A stretch of 64,000 nt of DNA from assembly GCA_023897205.1 (NCBI GenBank), contig JAHWDD010000002.1, forward strand, positions 2,480,001 to 2,544,000. Reading direction: 5' to 3'. This stretch comes from Exophiala sp. HKRS030 (Eukaryota; Ascomycota; Eurotiomycetes; Chaetothyriales; Herpotrichiellaceae). Shown here piece by piece: positions 42,669 through 57,408 of this stretch; position 1 is the first letter of the stretch; each line of letters starts with the position of its first letter. The translations under genes were made by a program, and so were the position numbers. Under the pieces are notes generated by a model. That model saw nothing but the letters and a program-made list of their open reading frames with translations, had not been told where the DNA came from and searched no databases.

Positions 42669-43297
42669 ACAATGAACACTATTTCAAGTCTAGACCAACA
42701 GTAAATCCTATAGACCGTCGTAAGCGCTTGTAAGATTGTCTGGTTCGTTCTGGTCTTGCTCCAACAATCTGACCTGAAAGCCTTCCTTTGGGTCCTGACA
42801 AATCTAGTGCAAAAATGTTCGGGAAGATAGGCACATCTCGTGTCCAGCTATGTCACACAAGGGTTGGGTCTTTCTTTGATGGGCAGCTACACTACAAGGG
42901 TGAATGAATATATCCAGCTTGACTAGAATTGGGATAAAGTCCCTGTAGTAAAAGTAGCCTTTCATTATGGCTATTTGGGTCTCGGGTGTGGGGACCGAGT
43001 CCATATAACCGGCGCTACACATCAACCGAGCTCTTTCGAACGCCATCCAGCTTCATCTTCTGTCAACATTCTCCAGACACCCGTTGTACCCAGTCCGTTT
43101 CCTTTCCCCATGGAGGAGGTTTACGGGGAACGGTTGGGGTCAGATTTGACCACGAGAGATGAAAAGGAAGCTTGCTTTTGAGTGACGACTCCTGGTCTAG
43201 CTAGCGCTTCTGATTGTCTATATAACCAGACGTCCTACCATAACTTCTTGAAGGACAATACCTCGATTCTAACTCCTTGTCGCCCATTCTCAGCAAC
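42669..43297 (+). promoter_or_regulatory. upstream region of the sugar porter gene
   Basis: 629 bases between plus-strand genes. TATATAA at 43219-43225 lies about 75 bases before the ATG at 43298. The leader after it is pyrimidine-rich. I see no gene. Confidence 0.5.
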
Positions 43298-44947
43298 ATG
43301 CTTCAAAATCTTCAGGGTCGGTCTTTGACCGCCGGCGTCAGCCTCGCGTGCGGCTTCGCTTTCCTGCTTTTCGGCTACGATCAAGGCTTAATGGGTGGCC
43401 TACTCTCCAATCCCGAGTTCGTCAAGACCTTCAAGAATCCGAACCCGACAATCCAAGGTCAGATAGTTTCGACCTACTATCTCGGATGTATAGTTGGGGC
43501 CTTCATCTCTATCTTCGTCGGTGACATACTCGGCAGAAGACGCGCAATCATGCTCGCCTGCACGCTCGTGGTGATCGGCGGCACGATCCAGGCCTCATCG
43601 TACTCCCTCGGTCAGATGTTCCCCGGTCGGGTGATTGCTGGGATGGGGACTGGCATGAACACCACAGCCATCCCCATGTGGCAGAGCGAGATGAGCAAGG
43701 CCAAACACCGCGGCAAGATGATCGTCATCCAGCTGACCCTCGTCCTGTCGGGCGTGGTGATCGTGAGTTGGATGAACTACGGCTTCTCCTTTGTCCAGTC
43801 GAGCTCAATCAGCTGGCGGTTCCCGATCGCGTTTCAGATCTTCTTCGCCCTGACCAGCATCATCCTTACCTTCTTCATGCCCGAGTCGCCACGCTGGCTC
43901 TGCCTCAAGGACCGCCACGACGAGGCGACGGAAATCATGGGCCGCCTTGCCGCTATTCCTCCCGATTCGCGAGAGGTCACGGAGTCCATGGCGCTGGTGC
44001 TGGAACAGCTCAAGCACGAACGGGAATTCACGGGTGATCGGTTCAAGGAAGTCTTCACCAACGGAAAACAACAAAATTTTTATCGCATCTGTCTGGGGGC
44101 CGGGTGCTTCGTCATGCAACAGATGGGAGGCATCAACGTCTCGGCGTCCTACCTGCCCGTTGTGCTCATGCGCGCCTTCGGCTTCGGTGAACGTATGGCC
44201 CTTGTCCTCGCCGCCGTCGCGTCCATGACGATGGTTCTTTGGGGAGCTCTCGGTGCGCTCCTCATTGATCGCATGGGCCGGGTAAGGATGATGATAGTTG
44301 GCGCCGCATGCATGAGCCTCTGTTACGTCTTTGTCGCCGCCGGGTTGAGCCAGGATACCAAGGCATGGAACGGCGTGGCAGTCGCCTTCCTGTTCATGTA
44401 CTACGTTCCTTATGTGAGTTCTTCCTCGAGTCACTAGACGGGTTCTGAATAAATCTGACCAATACTCGAATCTGTCAGGGGTTGATGTTCGTGTCCATCC
44501 CGTACCTATATCCCTCCGAGATCAACTCCCAAACCATGCGCAACACCGGGACTGCCATTGCCATGGTGGTCAATTGGCTCTTTGTCTACATCATCGTTTT
44601 GATCACGCCGGATAGTATGTCCCCCCCCAAAAGGGCAGTTGTACCGTGCTGACAGTAGTCTAGGCCTTGCCAACATCGGCTGGCGATTCTTTATCGTGTT
44701 CGCAGTCCTCAACGCCTGTTTCGTGCCATTCATCTGGTACTTTTACGTCGAGACCAAGAGACTCAGTCTCGAGGAGATTGACCGCATGTTTGAGATCTAT
44801 CACGATAGCGGCAAAAAGATTTCTTTCGAGGAGGCGGCCGGTCGCGCCAAGGAAGAGTCCGAGGAAATCAAGCGACAAGTTTGGAACAATGAGCATGGCA
44901 AATCTCTCGATGTCGAGGACCAACATATTGAGCTGGCCAAGGTGTGA
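43298..44947 (+). CDS. MFS sugar transporter (sugar porter family)
   Basis: Three exons, 43298-44413, 44479-44614 and 44664-44947; 511 residues. Sugar porter signatures are present: GYDQGLMGGLL in helix 1, GDILGRRRAIM after helix 2, PGRVIAGMGTGMNTTAIPMWQSE after helix 4, PESPRWLCLKDRHDEA before the central loop, QQMGGINVSASYLP in helix 7 and the late IPYLYPSEINSQTMR. About 12 membrane helices are expected, at the plasma membrane by proton symport. The last intron donor (GTATGT) and acceptor (CTAG) are the only pair that keeps the frame. It closes the second accessory cluster and would bring in its sugar- or polyol-like substrate. Confidence 0.92.
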
Positions 44948-47900
44948 AATGAGGAGGAGGTGGGACAAGTATTAGACGGGTTAATATTGTAGAGAGAAAA
45001 GCAGGGGGTCCTGCCAAGGGTGCTGTGATTGGCTGATGAGTACGCGAGAGGTGTGAGTGCCTCTGCTTTTCCAGGAGCAACAAGTAGATAGACGGACATG
45101 CAATCAACCAAGTTTTGCAAGAACGATAGCGCAGCTACGCGCAGTGCGAGCGATGAAGTGTGCAACGAAGTCCTAGTTAAAGAATTGATCTGACACCTGT
45201 GAATGTCGCGGAGGTCCATACGACAGCAAGGGCGACTAAGCGACGACTGTCAACAGGAGGCTACAAGTGAACGAGGACGTGTGTTGTTGAGTTACAGACA
45301 TGCCCTGAGTGCACCTGGTGCTTCCTCATCCACTCCTGTTATAATATTACGAGACGATAATTTCAAAGCAAAATCTCTTCGATTTCTAGGAGGCTCCCGG
45401 GAGTGACTAGAAACTTTTTAGAATGCTGACTTCAAGTCGATTAGTGCGCGTCTAAGCCTACTCTAGCAATTACAATACTGCGGTTCAAGCTACACTTAAA
45501 TATTATCTTATTGAACGCAGTGATGGACCAATACAGAACTAATTTGGACCCAAATCAAAGCCTAGTTTTGAAATATTATGAATCTGAGCGTAATTTTTTC
45601 TAAAGCCTAATTCAAATCACTCGAGTCTGATCAGTCTCTCGGAAAGATCAAATTTGAAACGAGCTTTGGGAGACTCTTCATTTCGGGGAAAATCGAAGAC
45701 CTTGCTGGGCCGATCCCTAAGTTCTGGAGCCTTGCATGGTCTAGGGGAGAATGAGGAAGCAAGACGTATCCGTACAGACATCGGGAAGTCCACAGAATTC
45801 AGAAAAGAGTTTGAAGTAAAAGCTTCCGCGTACGCTATGTCCGACGTCGTGTCCAACGACGAATTTCAAGCGCCTCTTTTGTTTGGAATGTTTTTCCGGT
45901 CCTTGCCAATGACCATGGTCAATTCACCATCCTTCCTGGGAACTGGATTGTCCTCATTAGGACTTGCTTCCGAACATCAGATGGTCTACGGCCTTGACCT
46001 ACAGTGTAGCCCGCGGTGTAGAGTATGACTTGCGCAAATCAATCTCGCGGAAAATTTGTGCCCAAGAGTGTTTAACGACACAACATACTCAAGAGGCAGT
46101 TTCAAATGTTTCTTGCCGAGACTCGTCTTCGAATCGCACGTTGATGTCTCTGCCAGGAAGAGAAAGACATCTTTGCCAGGGTGCAAAACCTTCTGAGAAA
46201 CCTTTGAAGAAGAAGAAAGCTGAGGTCTTTATGTTGTACTAAATGCTTCGATGGTAAAAGTTGACGGGGCGAAGTGTGCCGGGAGCTTTAGTATTGTACT
46301 ATATAGTGGAGTTTCTGGGTCTTTGGAGGATGCGGGAAGTACGTACGATACTTTCCGCCGACAAGCTCTCTAGAGATATTCATGAAAGCGAATAACCTTG
46401 TCTCGGTTTCTCAGACTCGTCAGCAAAAACAAATGCGAAAGTCCAAAAAAAGTACTAGGTGTAGAGAAGCAAGCAAAAGTCCTCTCTCTCTGAATAACAT
46501 TATATATCTGTATTTGAGGACGACGAGGTACTGGTCTAGAAGTGCCTTCAGACATAGTGTCTCTGCAGATAAAGAGTACCCTCGGACATCTCTCGCCTGA
46601 AATGATTTTGCTTTCGAGGAGTCTCCTAACTAACACTAGCCCTCCGGATGACTACGTTCGAAGGCAGAGAGAAGTTTCGCCAGTGGCCCGGCGGGCACAT
46701 TGTGCTGCGATGTCGACCAAAATCACGGACATTGTATGCCCAGTCTATAGTTTCAATCTTGCCATCCCCAAAGCGACTGGGGAAGATCGGTCTTTTCGTG
46801 CCACGACCGGGCAATGAGAAATTTGGAATGCCAGCCGGAGCAGGGGCAGAAGCCACACCATGCGTACCCCTCAGGTCGGAAGGATCTAGCCCATGGTCCT
46901 CGACTTCATCCTCGAGCTTTGCTTCCTCTTTTTCGGCGTCGGGGAATTGAGAGGCATTTCTTTCGCTGTTGGAGGAAGTTGTGCTGCTAATGGTGCGTAT
47001 CGAGCCGAATGAAGTGCGGACACCGTCATGTCTTTCGTAAGTGCCAGGAAAGTATGAGTCCACGGAATGATTTTCGTTGTTCGCATTGTTGGTCAGATTT
47101 CGGCGGGAAGGAGGCGGTATTTGACTGAATGGGCTCTCACGGAGTTCTACTATAGGCGATAGTAGAGTCGTCATCTGCTGGCGATAAAAGCCGCCTGGCA
47201 TGTACCTCTCCCACGGGATGGGCATAATTGGATGCTCGATTTATGTTGAACCAGACTTTGCTGCCGTCGTGTCGAATGATCCAGCCTACTACTAGGCTGT
47301 AGTAATCCTATAACATGGCTCTGTTGAACAGTTCACGGATGAAGTCTCTTCGTTTGGTGTTGTCACCTGGTTATCTCTCTTTCCTCGCAGGACGTAGAAA
47401 TCGAATACTCACCGCCTGTTGATGTTGAAGCATTGTAGGTTTCGGATGTGGCGGGCGCCCAACTCTCTTTTAGTAGCCGAGGATATGCTCCGGGAAGGAC
47501 GTTATCGAGTCCATAAACTCTTGCTGCGACATATTGAATAGGTCCTGACCAGGGTCTGTGCGCTATTGCTAAAGGCATATCTCTTTACTGGATTCGAGCG
47601 TATGTTACCATGTTGAAGGTAATCTAGGATTTACCGTGAGAGCCGCATGGCCCGCGCTTTGGAAATCTTGTACTGAAAGCCGTTAAGCTAAGAGTGCAAA
47701 GCATCCCAAAGTAGTAACAACGGCCAACGGCTAGGAGACAACTGTCAGATGTGCATAAGCAATGGTTCGCATCACTAGCATCAGTAGTCTCGAGATGCAA
47801 TGGGCTTGTGAATGGGTGTTTGTTCGCCACGAGTTGCCGACAGGCAAGCCACTTCCTTGGCAAGGACCGACAGCCGGCTCGTGCATCAGAGCCAGTCTCC

Positions 47901-49328
47901 AACTTCGTCCATAAGTTGATCAATGTGAGGGAACCATTGGCATGGCTTTCGTAAGGCAATGTTTTTGAAGTCGAATAAGGTGGCAGTACGGAGTAGAAGA
48001 CGTCGTAGTCTTGAGAATTGTATCGTTTTCGGTAGCGTCATACCTAGCAGTGCAGTACAAGGCCAAATTTCCGTGATCGATTTCTCCTATGGACCAGCCT
48101 TGCCACATATACACATTGTGTCCTTATGAGCCCGCAGGCCACTGCCAAATAGCAATGAAGTGTGCCGGATCGATCGAGAAAAGAGGTGTGCATACACAGC
48201 TCTGGTACCCGGAGTCGCTGCTGGCCATATCCCATTCTCATCTTCTAAGCACCTGCACTATAGACTTGAAATCTTTCACTCGCCATTCCGCCATCTCAAG
48301 TTCCGTCCATGGATATAAGTGGGTGTGGAGGATCGCGTAGATGAGAGCGTCGCAAACTCGCCAATATCAGCTTGCGTTCGAGGAGGCCGTAGATTATAAA
48401 ACTTGGTAGGAGGAGAGGAGACTTAGTCATCTTCAGGACCTGACAAGTTTTCTCATAGTCCTCTAGAGCACAATTCAGTTCGTCATGTTTACTGCCTTAC
48501 CGATCTTCCGTTAAAAGCTGGGTTGAACGATCGAGCGATGGGATGCGTTTCTCAAATGTTTGAGGCTCATGTCTGTCTACACAACGCCACGTGTATTCAG
48601 CGGTGGCATCTATAAGTACTCACCACGTTGACACGTCAATCGGTGCTTTATTGTGGGATGGCCAGAAATGCAGTATGCGACGACTTCGATTGTGTTCTTG
48701 TTGTTTTCGTAACTTTCTAAGAGCTCAATTGTGCATCATTGCGAAGTGTGACATCAAATATCGTCGTCAGACATTTCAAAATACCAATTTGCACTCAAGC
48801 CAGTATGTACATGGTTGGAACTGGATTCGTCAGACAAAATTAAATTCTGAGATTCCTGGTCCCCTCGCAGAAAGGCGTGCTGAATTTCCCACGTCAGCAT
48901 GGTGAGCGAATCCTCTACAGTAAGAATCGCACCTCTTTCTACTTCCACCTATCATCGCCTCGGGTTTCTATGGCCGACCGATACAGAGAATCGCGGTGCT
49001 AGGCTGTCCCAGGTGTCTGCAATGCTGATCATGCTCGCTCATGTACTTCGTGGTCATATGTAGGATTTATGCCATTGTCTTCCTTGCCAATTTCATGATG
49101 GTCGCTTCGCTTAATTCTCACTGTTCATCCATGTCTTGGGGAATGTGAGAACAAAAATCAGCGTCAGCGCTTTTCCTGGGGCGAGACTAAAGGATTAAAC
49201 AGTAGAGCCATGTCACATAAAAGCCCAGAGGTCCTTCTCGAAAACCGTTGAAGCATTCCCAACCATAAGTGAACCCTCTTCGCTATCGTCCCAGCAAATG
49301 GTAGACAGCTGAGCCCTTTGTCTTCGAC
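44948..49328. other. 4.4 kb gene-poor stretch with possible gene remnants
   Basis: The longest stretch without a firm gene. 45,400-45,620 is A/T-rich. One 199-codon minus-strand frame (46626-47225) may be real and is listed separately. Short coding-like minus-strand segments lie at about 47.4-48.4 kb, interrupted by stops. An intact TACGGAGTA lies at 47987-47995. I found no transposase, reverse transcriptase, terminal repeat or RNA gene. Confidence 0.5.
46626..47225 (-). CDS. hypothetical protein, possibly the 3' exon of a larger or decayed gene
   Basis: Uninterrupted 199-codon frame starting MPIPWERYMPGGFYRQQ. It is Ser/Asn/Pro-rich in the middle (SFGSIRTISSTTSSNSERNA), has an acidic patch (DAEKEEAKLEDEVEDHG) and ends in a basic tail with IRRASVS. 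I recognise no domain. An upstream minus-strand segment with a good GTGAGT donor, ending TSETYNASTSTGG at about 47413, could be an earlier exon; an AG just before the ATG would allow joining. Low complexity makes a chance frame possible. Confidence 0.35.
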   Translation of the reverse strand: MPIPWERYMPGGFYRQQMTTLLSPIVELRESPFSQIPPPSRRNLTNNANNENHSVDSYFPGTYERHDGVRTSFGSIRTISSTTSSNSERNASQFPDAEKEEAKLEDEVEDHGLDPSDLRGTHGVASAPAPAGIPNFSLPGRGTKRPIFPSRFGDGKIETIDWAYNVRDFGRHRSTMCPPGHWRNFSLPSNVVIRRASVS

Positions 49329-49955
49329 ATGCCCCTAATCGAGCTCGCCAAAGTGCGCTTGCGCCCTTCCATCCAAACCCAAACGTCGACATCATCGTTC
49401 AATGAACTTTGGCGAAGTGTCCTCGAGATCATGACAACAAAAGCAGGTACGCCGTTCCAGTTGTACCGCTCGACCTCAGATGCGACAATCTATTATCTCG
49501 TGGGTGGCTGGCGCACAGCCGACGAACATATCGCCTTCCTCTCTTCTCCTCAAGCAGTCGAATTTGCAAAAGCAATCGGCCAGTACGTCAGTGCTGAAAT
49601 TGTCCAGCACATCGAAGGGGACATTGATACACTGGGTGCGGTTAGACCGAAGAGATTGAGAGTCACTTTGGCTAAGCTTCATGAATCTGAGGCTATTAGG
49701 TGGGAAAATCAATGGAAGTCGCGGAAAGGAGCTGGGGGCTGGGACAGAAGTGCCTCTGTGCAGAAGGACCACCAAGCTTTCGCAAAGATGGGTGAGGTAA
49801 CTGATAGCCCTTCGGCGTTCGGAGGAAACATCGAGAGAGAGATGTTGAACTGGGTCTGGATTGATGACGCTGCATCGGGTGATGTTTTCGGGAAGACATC
49901 GCCGACAGGGACTGCAAAAATGAAATCATTTGAACTTGAGCACGTTCTTGGATAG
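49329..49955 (+). CDS. ABM/dimeric alpha-beta-barrel-like protein
   Basis: Single exon, 208 residues. The N-terminal half has the pattern of small antibiotic-biosynthesis-monooxygenase or stress-responsive barrel proteins: a first strand (IELAKVRLRP), a helix, then IYYLVGGWRTADEHIAFLSSPQAVEFAKAIGQYV. The second half (RLRVTLAKLHE onward) may be a diverged second barrel or a specific extension. Fungal relatives are uncharacterised. No membrane or secretion signal. It converges with the following minus-strand gene over about 450 bases. Confidence 0.65.
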   Translation: MPLIELAKVRLRPSIQTQTSTSSFNELWRSVLEIMTTKAGTPFQLYRSTSDATIYYLVGGWRTADEHIAFLSSPQAVEFAKAIGQYVSAEIVQHIEGDIDTLGAVRPKRLRVTLAKLHESEAIRWENQWKSRKGAGGWDRSASVQKDHQAFAKMGEVTDSPSAFGGNIEREMLNWVWIDDAASGDVFGKTSPTGTAKMKSFELEHVLG

Positions 49956-50407
49956 TCATTGTTATTTTGCAGAATATGAGAACCCAGTTTCGCTGGGGGT
50001 GTCTCTCGTGAGGCCGGAAATGTTCTGGCTAGCCTCTTGAATAGTCATCAGAAATTATGTTACAAACATGATTTTGTTTATCGTCAACGTCGTGCATGAC
50101 GTTAGGAGTTCCCAGCCTCAAGGTTTCCAGATCGTATCTCAAGCCACCAGAGGCGAGGATATTACCGGCACGAAGATTCAGCACAAGAGTGCAGGTAGCC
50201 TATTCCCTGGCCGGAATGGGTGGACCGAAGGTCGATGTGTCAGGATATTCTGGATAGAATCGGATACGCACCGACCGTCAGCAGTGGTCAGAACCCGGTG
50301 AAGGCTTGGAGTTGTTGTTGTTTGAGCGCAACGACCTCCGTTCATTGCTAGCATGATGCGGAAGTCGCCACACAACTCGCGAAACGGGGTGTAACCGGCG
50401 CGACATT
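49956..50407. other. convergent intergenic region
   Basis: 452 bases between two genes transcribed toward each other. It should carry both 3' ends. I see no gene. Confidence 0.5.
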
Positions 50408-51373
50408 TCAATCCAATTCCATCCCGTTCCCAGTCGCAGTGATTGGTTGAGGGCTGTTCAGGCGATTGAAATCGGCCCAATTCTCCATGATAGACCGTTG
50501 GGGCACTTGGCTCAGGGCAGCTTCTGGACCTGGAGTTCTTTCTGCTCGGAGCACCTCTTCACCCTCGAAGACGATCGGCTGTGATCGAAGGTTTTGCAAA
50601 CAGGTTTCCCAAGAACGTCCAACAAGCTTGCCTTCAAGCAAGTCTTCGCTGAAAAGGAAGAAGCCCTCCTGGCAGCCCACAAGATAGGCATTGAGTCCAG
50701 AGCTTTTCAGCAGGATTTGAGCACCATGGATGTATCTTGCATAATGATTCTCCAAGTATTTTGCCCAGCCTCTTGCCGCGGCCTGAATAGCCTCGTCTTC
50801 TGAAGCTATTGTGGTCCAGCCAATGCCGAGTGCCAATGTAGCCTCATCGAATTGCGGTCGATCGACAGCCGTCTTTGGTGGGCTAGCCGGAGCTGAAGCG
50901 ACAGAGGCATCAGCCGGTAGACGGAGGGACGTCTGAGATAGTCTGACAGACTTCCGGCTCGTAGGCATCTTAGGTCTGAAATTTGCCGCAGCGACCTCCT
51001 CTTCCAACTGTTTTCTATCCACCTTTTCCTCGTACCAAGTTCCAGTCTGGCTCTCAGCCGAGATCGACACGCCGGTCTTTGGATTGAGCAAGACCATGCC
51101 CTCGCCGTAAATAGGCTCTTCCTCTTCAGGGATAGGCTCAGGCTGTTCCACCGAAGCGAAGTAGGAGCCGTCCGCTTCATGATCAGCGGCTGTATCATCA
51201 CGCGACCGCTTTCTGGAAGGGTTTGTAGATATAGGCGTCATACCATCGACGGGCGTCCAGGTAGTAGAGTGATTGACATAGGTATTTGGAGAAGGGTCGT
51301 CTTGTTCCATGGCTCTGGGTGTGTCGGAGGGGGTGGGGAGCTGAATCTGATCGAGAAGCGGGACGGAAGACAT
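50408..51373 (-). CDS. conserved-looking acidic hypothetical protein, possibly nuclear
   Basis: Single exon, 321 residues from the ATG at 51373. The frame stays open 34 codons upstream, but that part reads like a 5' leader (MSSVPLLDQIQLPTPSDTPR is a typical Ser/Pro-rich start). NPSRKRSRDD is a candidate nuclear localisation signal. EPIPEEEEPIYGEGMVLLNPKTG and QTGTWYEEK lead into the linker. The C-terminal half has a compact predicted unit: GWTTIASEDEAIQAAARGWA, then YARYIHGAQILLKSSG. No named domain. A role in transcription or nuclear regulation is guesswork. Confidence 0.7.
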   Translation of the reverse strand: MSSVPLLDQIQLPTPSDTPRAMEQDDPSPNTYVNHSTTWTPVDGMTPISTNPSRKRSRDDTAADHEADGSYFASVEQPEPIPEEEEPIYGEGMVLLNPKTGVSISAESQTGTWYEEKVDRKQLEEEVAAANFRPKMPTSRKSVRLSQTSLRLPADASVASAPASPPKTAVDRPQFDEATLALGIGWTTIASEDEAIQAAARGWAKYLENHYARYIHGAQILLKSSGLNAYLVGCQEGFFLFSEDLLEGKLVGRSWETCLQNLRSQPIVFEGEEVLRAERTPGPEAALSQVPQRSIMENWADFNRLNSPQPITATGNGMELD

Positions 51374-52742
51374 GGCTGCGGTGGTGCGGACCGTGTAAAC
51401 AAGGCGCGGGTCAGAAAGAGCAACGCCGGGAGAGATGTAGAAGTAGGAATAGAGTATGCGCCGAGGTATAGTCACGAGTCAGAAGAGTTGAAGAGAGTGT
51501 ACGTCAACAACGACAGTTTTCTAGTCGATTCAGTGGGCAGGTGGGATGTGAAGGGAAGGAGGAAGAGTGAAAGGAAGAGGCGAGGACAGAAGATGAAGTA
51601 GAGGTCAAAGACGCAGGGTCACATTTGAGAGCATTGGGAAGCTGAGAGTTGAAGCGGAAAGAAACAGACGGATATGGCCTTGATCGACTCTGGATGGGCA
51701 TTGTAGACGGTGGAGTAAGAAAGAAAACCTAGAGGCGAGAGAGAGACAGAGGCAGGCAAAGAGCGACGTAAAGACGAAGGTCTGAGCGCAAGCGGCATCA
51801 CGGCAACGCACATGAAATTCTCTTGGATGGCCATTTGGGAGGCTCGGATTGCCAGGAACGCCATCAACACCCCAGGCGATCGGGCGCTGTCAATTGGAGC
51901 AAACAATTGAGGCGCTCAACTGCATGGCATGCATAAGCACCGAGAGAAGCGATCCACCACGCAAATGGACAGAAGGCTCGGTCTCTTGGTTGGGCTGATG
52001 ATGAGCGAAGACGAGGAAGAGGACCACAAGTCAGTCTGGTGGCAGGGTCCAGCAACACCACGTAATATTGGCTCGTTTTATTGATCCACCATTTCCTCAA
52101 TGGTCAGTCCAAGGGCCAAGCGAGGACCGGCGCAGGCTTGCCTTTTGTGGGGGAACAACAGCTGGGCGACTCCGACAGGCCTGGCCAGAAATTGATCGCC
52201 TACAGTAGTCCAACAAGTCAAGAGTAAGCCTGGCCTGTGCCCGGTAAGGCAGAAGGAGACAAGTCATCAGCTGCCTGACCCTCAAGGTGGTTTACGAGCA
52301 CATCTACAATCTAACGATTCGTAACATTCACAACGACTGCATCAAAACATATTCGTCATTTTTGCATCTTCTTGTCATGATTAGGTTGGGTACCTAGGTA
52401 GGTAGCTACTTCGTATTCGATAACGGTAAGCAATTAAACAACTGACCCTGGATCCTCTAAAATGCTCTCCCACGTTCTTTTGCGCTGTGCTGTACAGGAC
52501 ATGCGCGCTCAACCTTTTTTCCCGATCAACGCCGGCATCTCGTCCCATCTAATGTCGCGTATCCAGACGCCAAATGCCCACCACATTTCATACTGTACAA
52601 GTCGTGGAAAGTGGGTGACCTTGCAGCAGAGCTCAAAAGCACTGCCAGATCTCTATCGTCATATGTTTGGAGGTATGAAAAAAAAACCTGTGCTCGACGA
52701 GCAGAAAATTAATCACTCATTCAACAGCCTGGCACTATTCCC
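51374..52742. other. upstream region of the acidic hypothetical gene
   Basis: About 1.4 kb, from the start of one minus-strand gene to the stop of the next. It is rich in purine runs near 51,500-51,760 (CT-rich on the transcribed strand), as in fungal promoters. Open frames here are short and lack domains. Confidence 0.5.
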
Positions 52743-54215
52743 TCAAGACCCCATCCCTGTGCTCAGCATGTCCTTCAGGTTCTTGGTCTGATCTGGGGCA
52801 TAGGTAGGAGCAAGTCCGCCGAGGAGAATAAAGAGTGTAATCAAAATCAGCCCAAATACGAGAGCTTTGCGCATAGCTGGTCGTTGGACGCCGAATTCAG
52901 ACCATGAGCGACCCATGTGACTGATGTAGCCTTTAAGTTGCTCAGCGCCAAGTTTGTAGTACAGTAGACCTCCGAGAGCGATGGCATATCCGAAGAATTG
53001 TGTACCGGTAACTGGAGTGCCCCAGATCAACATGGAGCAGGCGACTAGAAGAATATCCTTGAGGATGCCGCAAAGGGTCAAAACCAGAGAAGAAGTTTTT
53101 CCGATCTATGATGCTGGTCAGAAAATACAGGATGAGGATTCGCATCATTCGCATCATTCAACTTACCAAGAACACAACGGAGACGTTGAGGAGGAAGGCA
53201 ACCATGGCGTTTGCGACGAGCATGAAAATGCCAACATCGTAGATATTGTTCATGCTCATTTGTGGAATCTCAAGGAACAGTGCAGTGACGCCGTTCATGA
53301 CCGCGCAAACAGGTGCAAAGTAGTAGAGAGACACAAGAGGGTCCATCTTGTATTCAGCGGAACTGAGCAACCGTTGAACCAGAACCAAGCGGGTGGCTTC
53401 GAATGTGATACCACCAGCTTGGTAGATAAACCCAGTCAGGTTGAACTCAATTTCACCGTATGAGGCGATGACAACTCCAATGACAATAAATGACACATTT
53501 CCCAATGTTTTCAGACTTGGAGAATCCACGCCCATGGTCCAGGAGGTCAGGAGTACTGCCACCGGCATACAAGCCTTGTCTCATGTCAGTCTGCGCTCTT
53601 GTTACCTGATGCACACCAACTCACCTTCAACATCTGAATGAAAGCAACACTGAGGTAGAGGTAGGCTTTATTTCCGCATATCAAACTCAAGCTGAAGAAG
53701 AAACCGATGGGAAGAATGGCTCGGAGGTAGACACGACCAGTCATCTTAACAGTCTTGCGTCCGTCGAGGAGTGTGGTGGTTCGAGCCAGGATTTGGGTCA
53801 TGATCGTCGCGAATATCATGTGCCTACAATACAGTGAGCTTCTCACATCAGGAAACCTCCCAGTCCATCATACCATGCTGTCAAAGTGATGGGGAATTCT
53901 GTTCCATGATTAATACTCGTGTCTGGCAGTGGGGAAGACATTTGCGGACATACTGAATCCTAGAGTGTCGAGCAACCACTTGTTGAACAGAATAACGCCA
54001 CCGCTGAAACCAATCCATGTCCTGTCAAGCTCTTGTTAGCCCTGACTGAGGCTTGAATAAACAATGACCTACACCACGTAAACCGCAGGATGGAGAGACG
54101 GCGGAGGAGGAGCAGATTTCTCGGCGGCTGGATTGACGGTAGGAAGAATGGTCGCTGGTTCTGCAGCTCTGGGCTGTTCACCCGACAAGCGAACCTTTTT
54201 CTCAACGTCGGCCAT
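52743..54215 (-). CDS. triose-phosphate-translocator-family transporter, probable UDP-galactofuranose transporter
   Basis: Six exons: 54215-54073, 54021-53954, 53898-53874, 53823-53625, 53574-53167 and 53105-52743; 401 residues. The 25-base third exon is needed to give FPITLTAWHM. About ten hydrophobic helices follow a polar Pro-rich N-terminus. Family blocks are WIGFSGGVILFNKWLLD, KAYLYLSVAFIQMLKACMPV, GEIEFNLTGFIYQ and the lysine-containing IGKTSSLVLTLCGILKDILLV. These drug/metabolite-superfamily antiporters move nucleotide sugars or phosphosugars across Golgi membranes. In Aspergillus fumigatus the UDP-Galf transporter gene glfB lies beside the mutase gene glfA. The same neighbourhood here supports that role. 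Family is firm; substrate is inferred. Confidence 0.85.

Positions 54216-57408
<3,193 letters not shown>

Noticed and set aside
45654..46242. Open frames on both strands next to an A/T-rich tract
   Set aside because: Considered as a mobile-element remnant, but no terminal repeats, transposase or reverse transcriptase motifs are visible.
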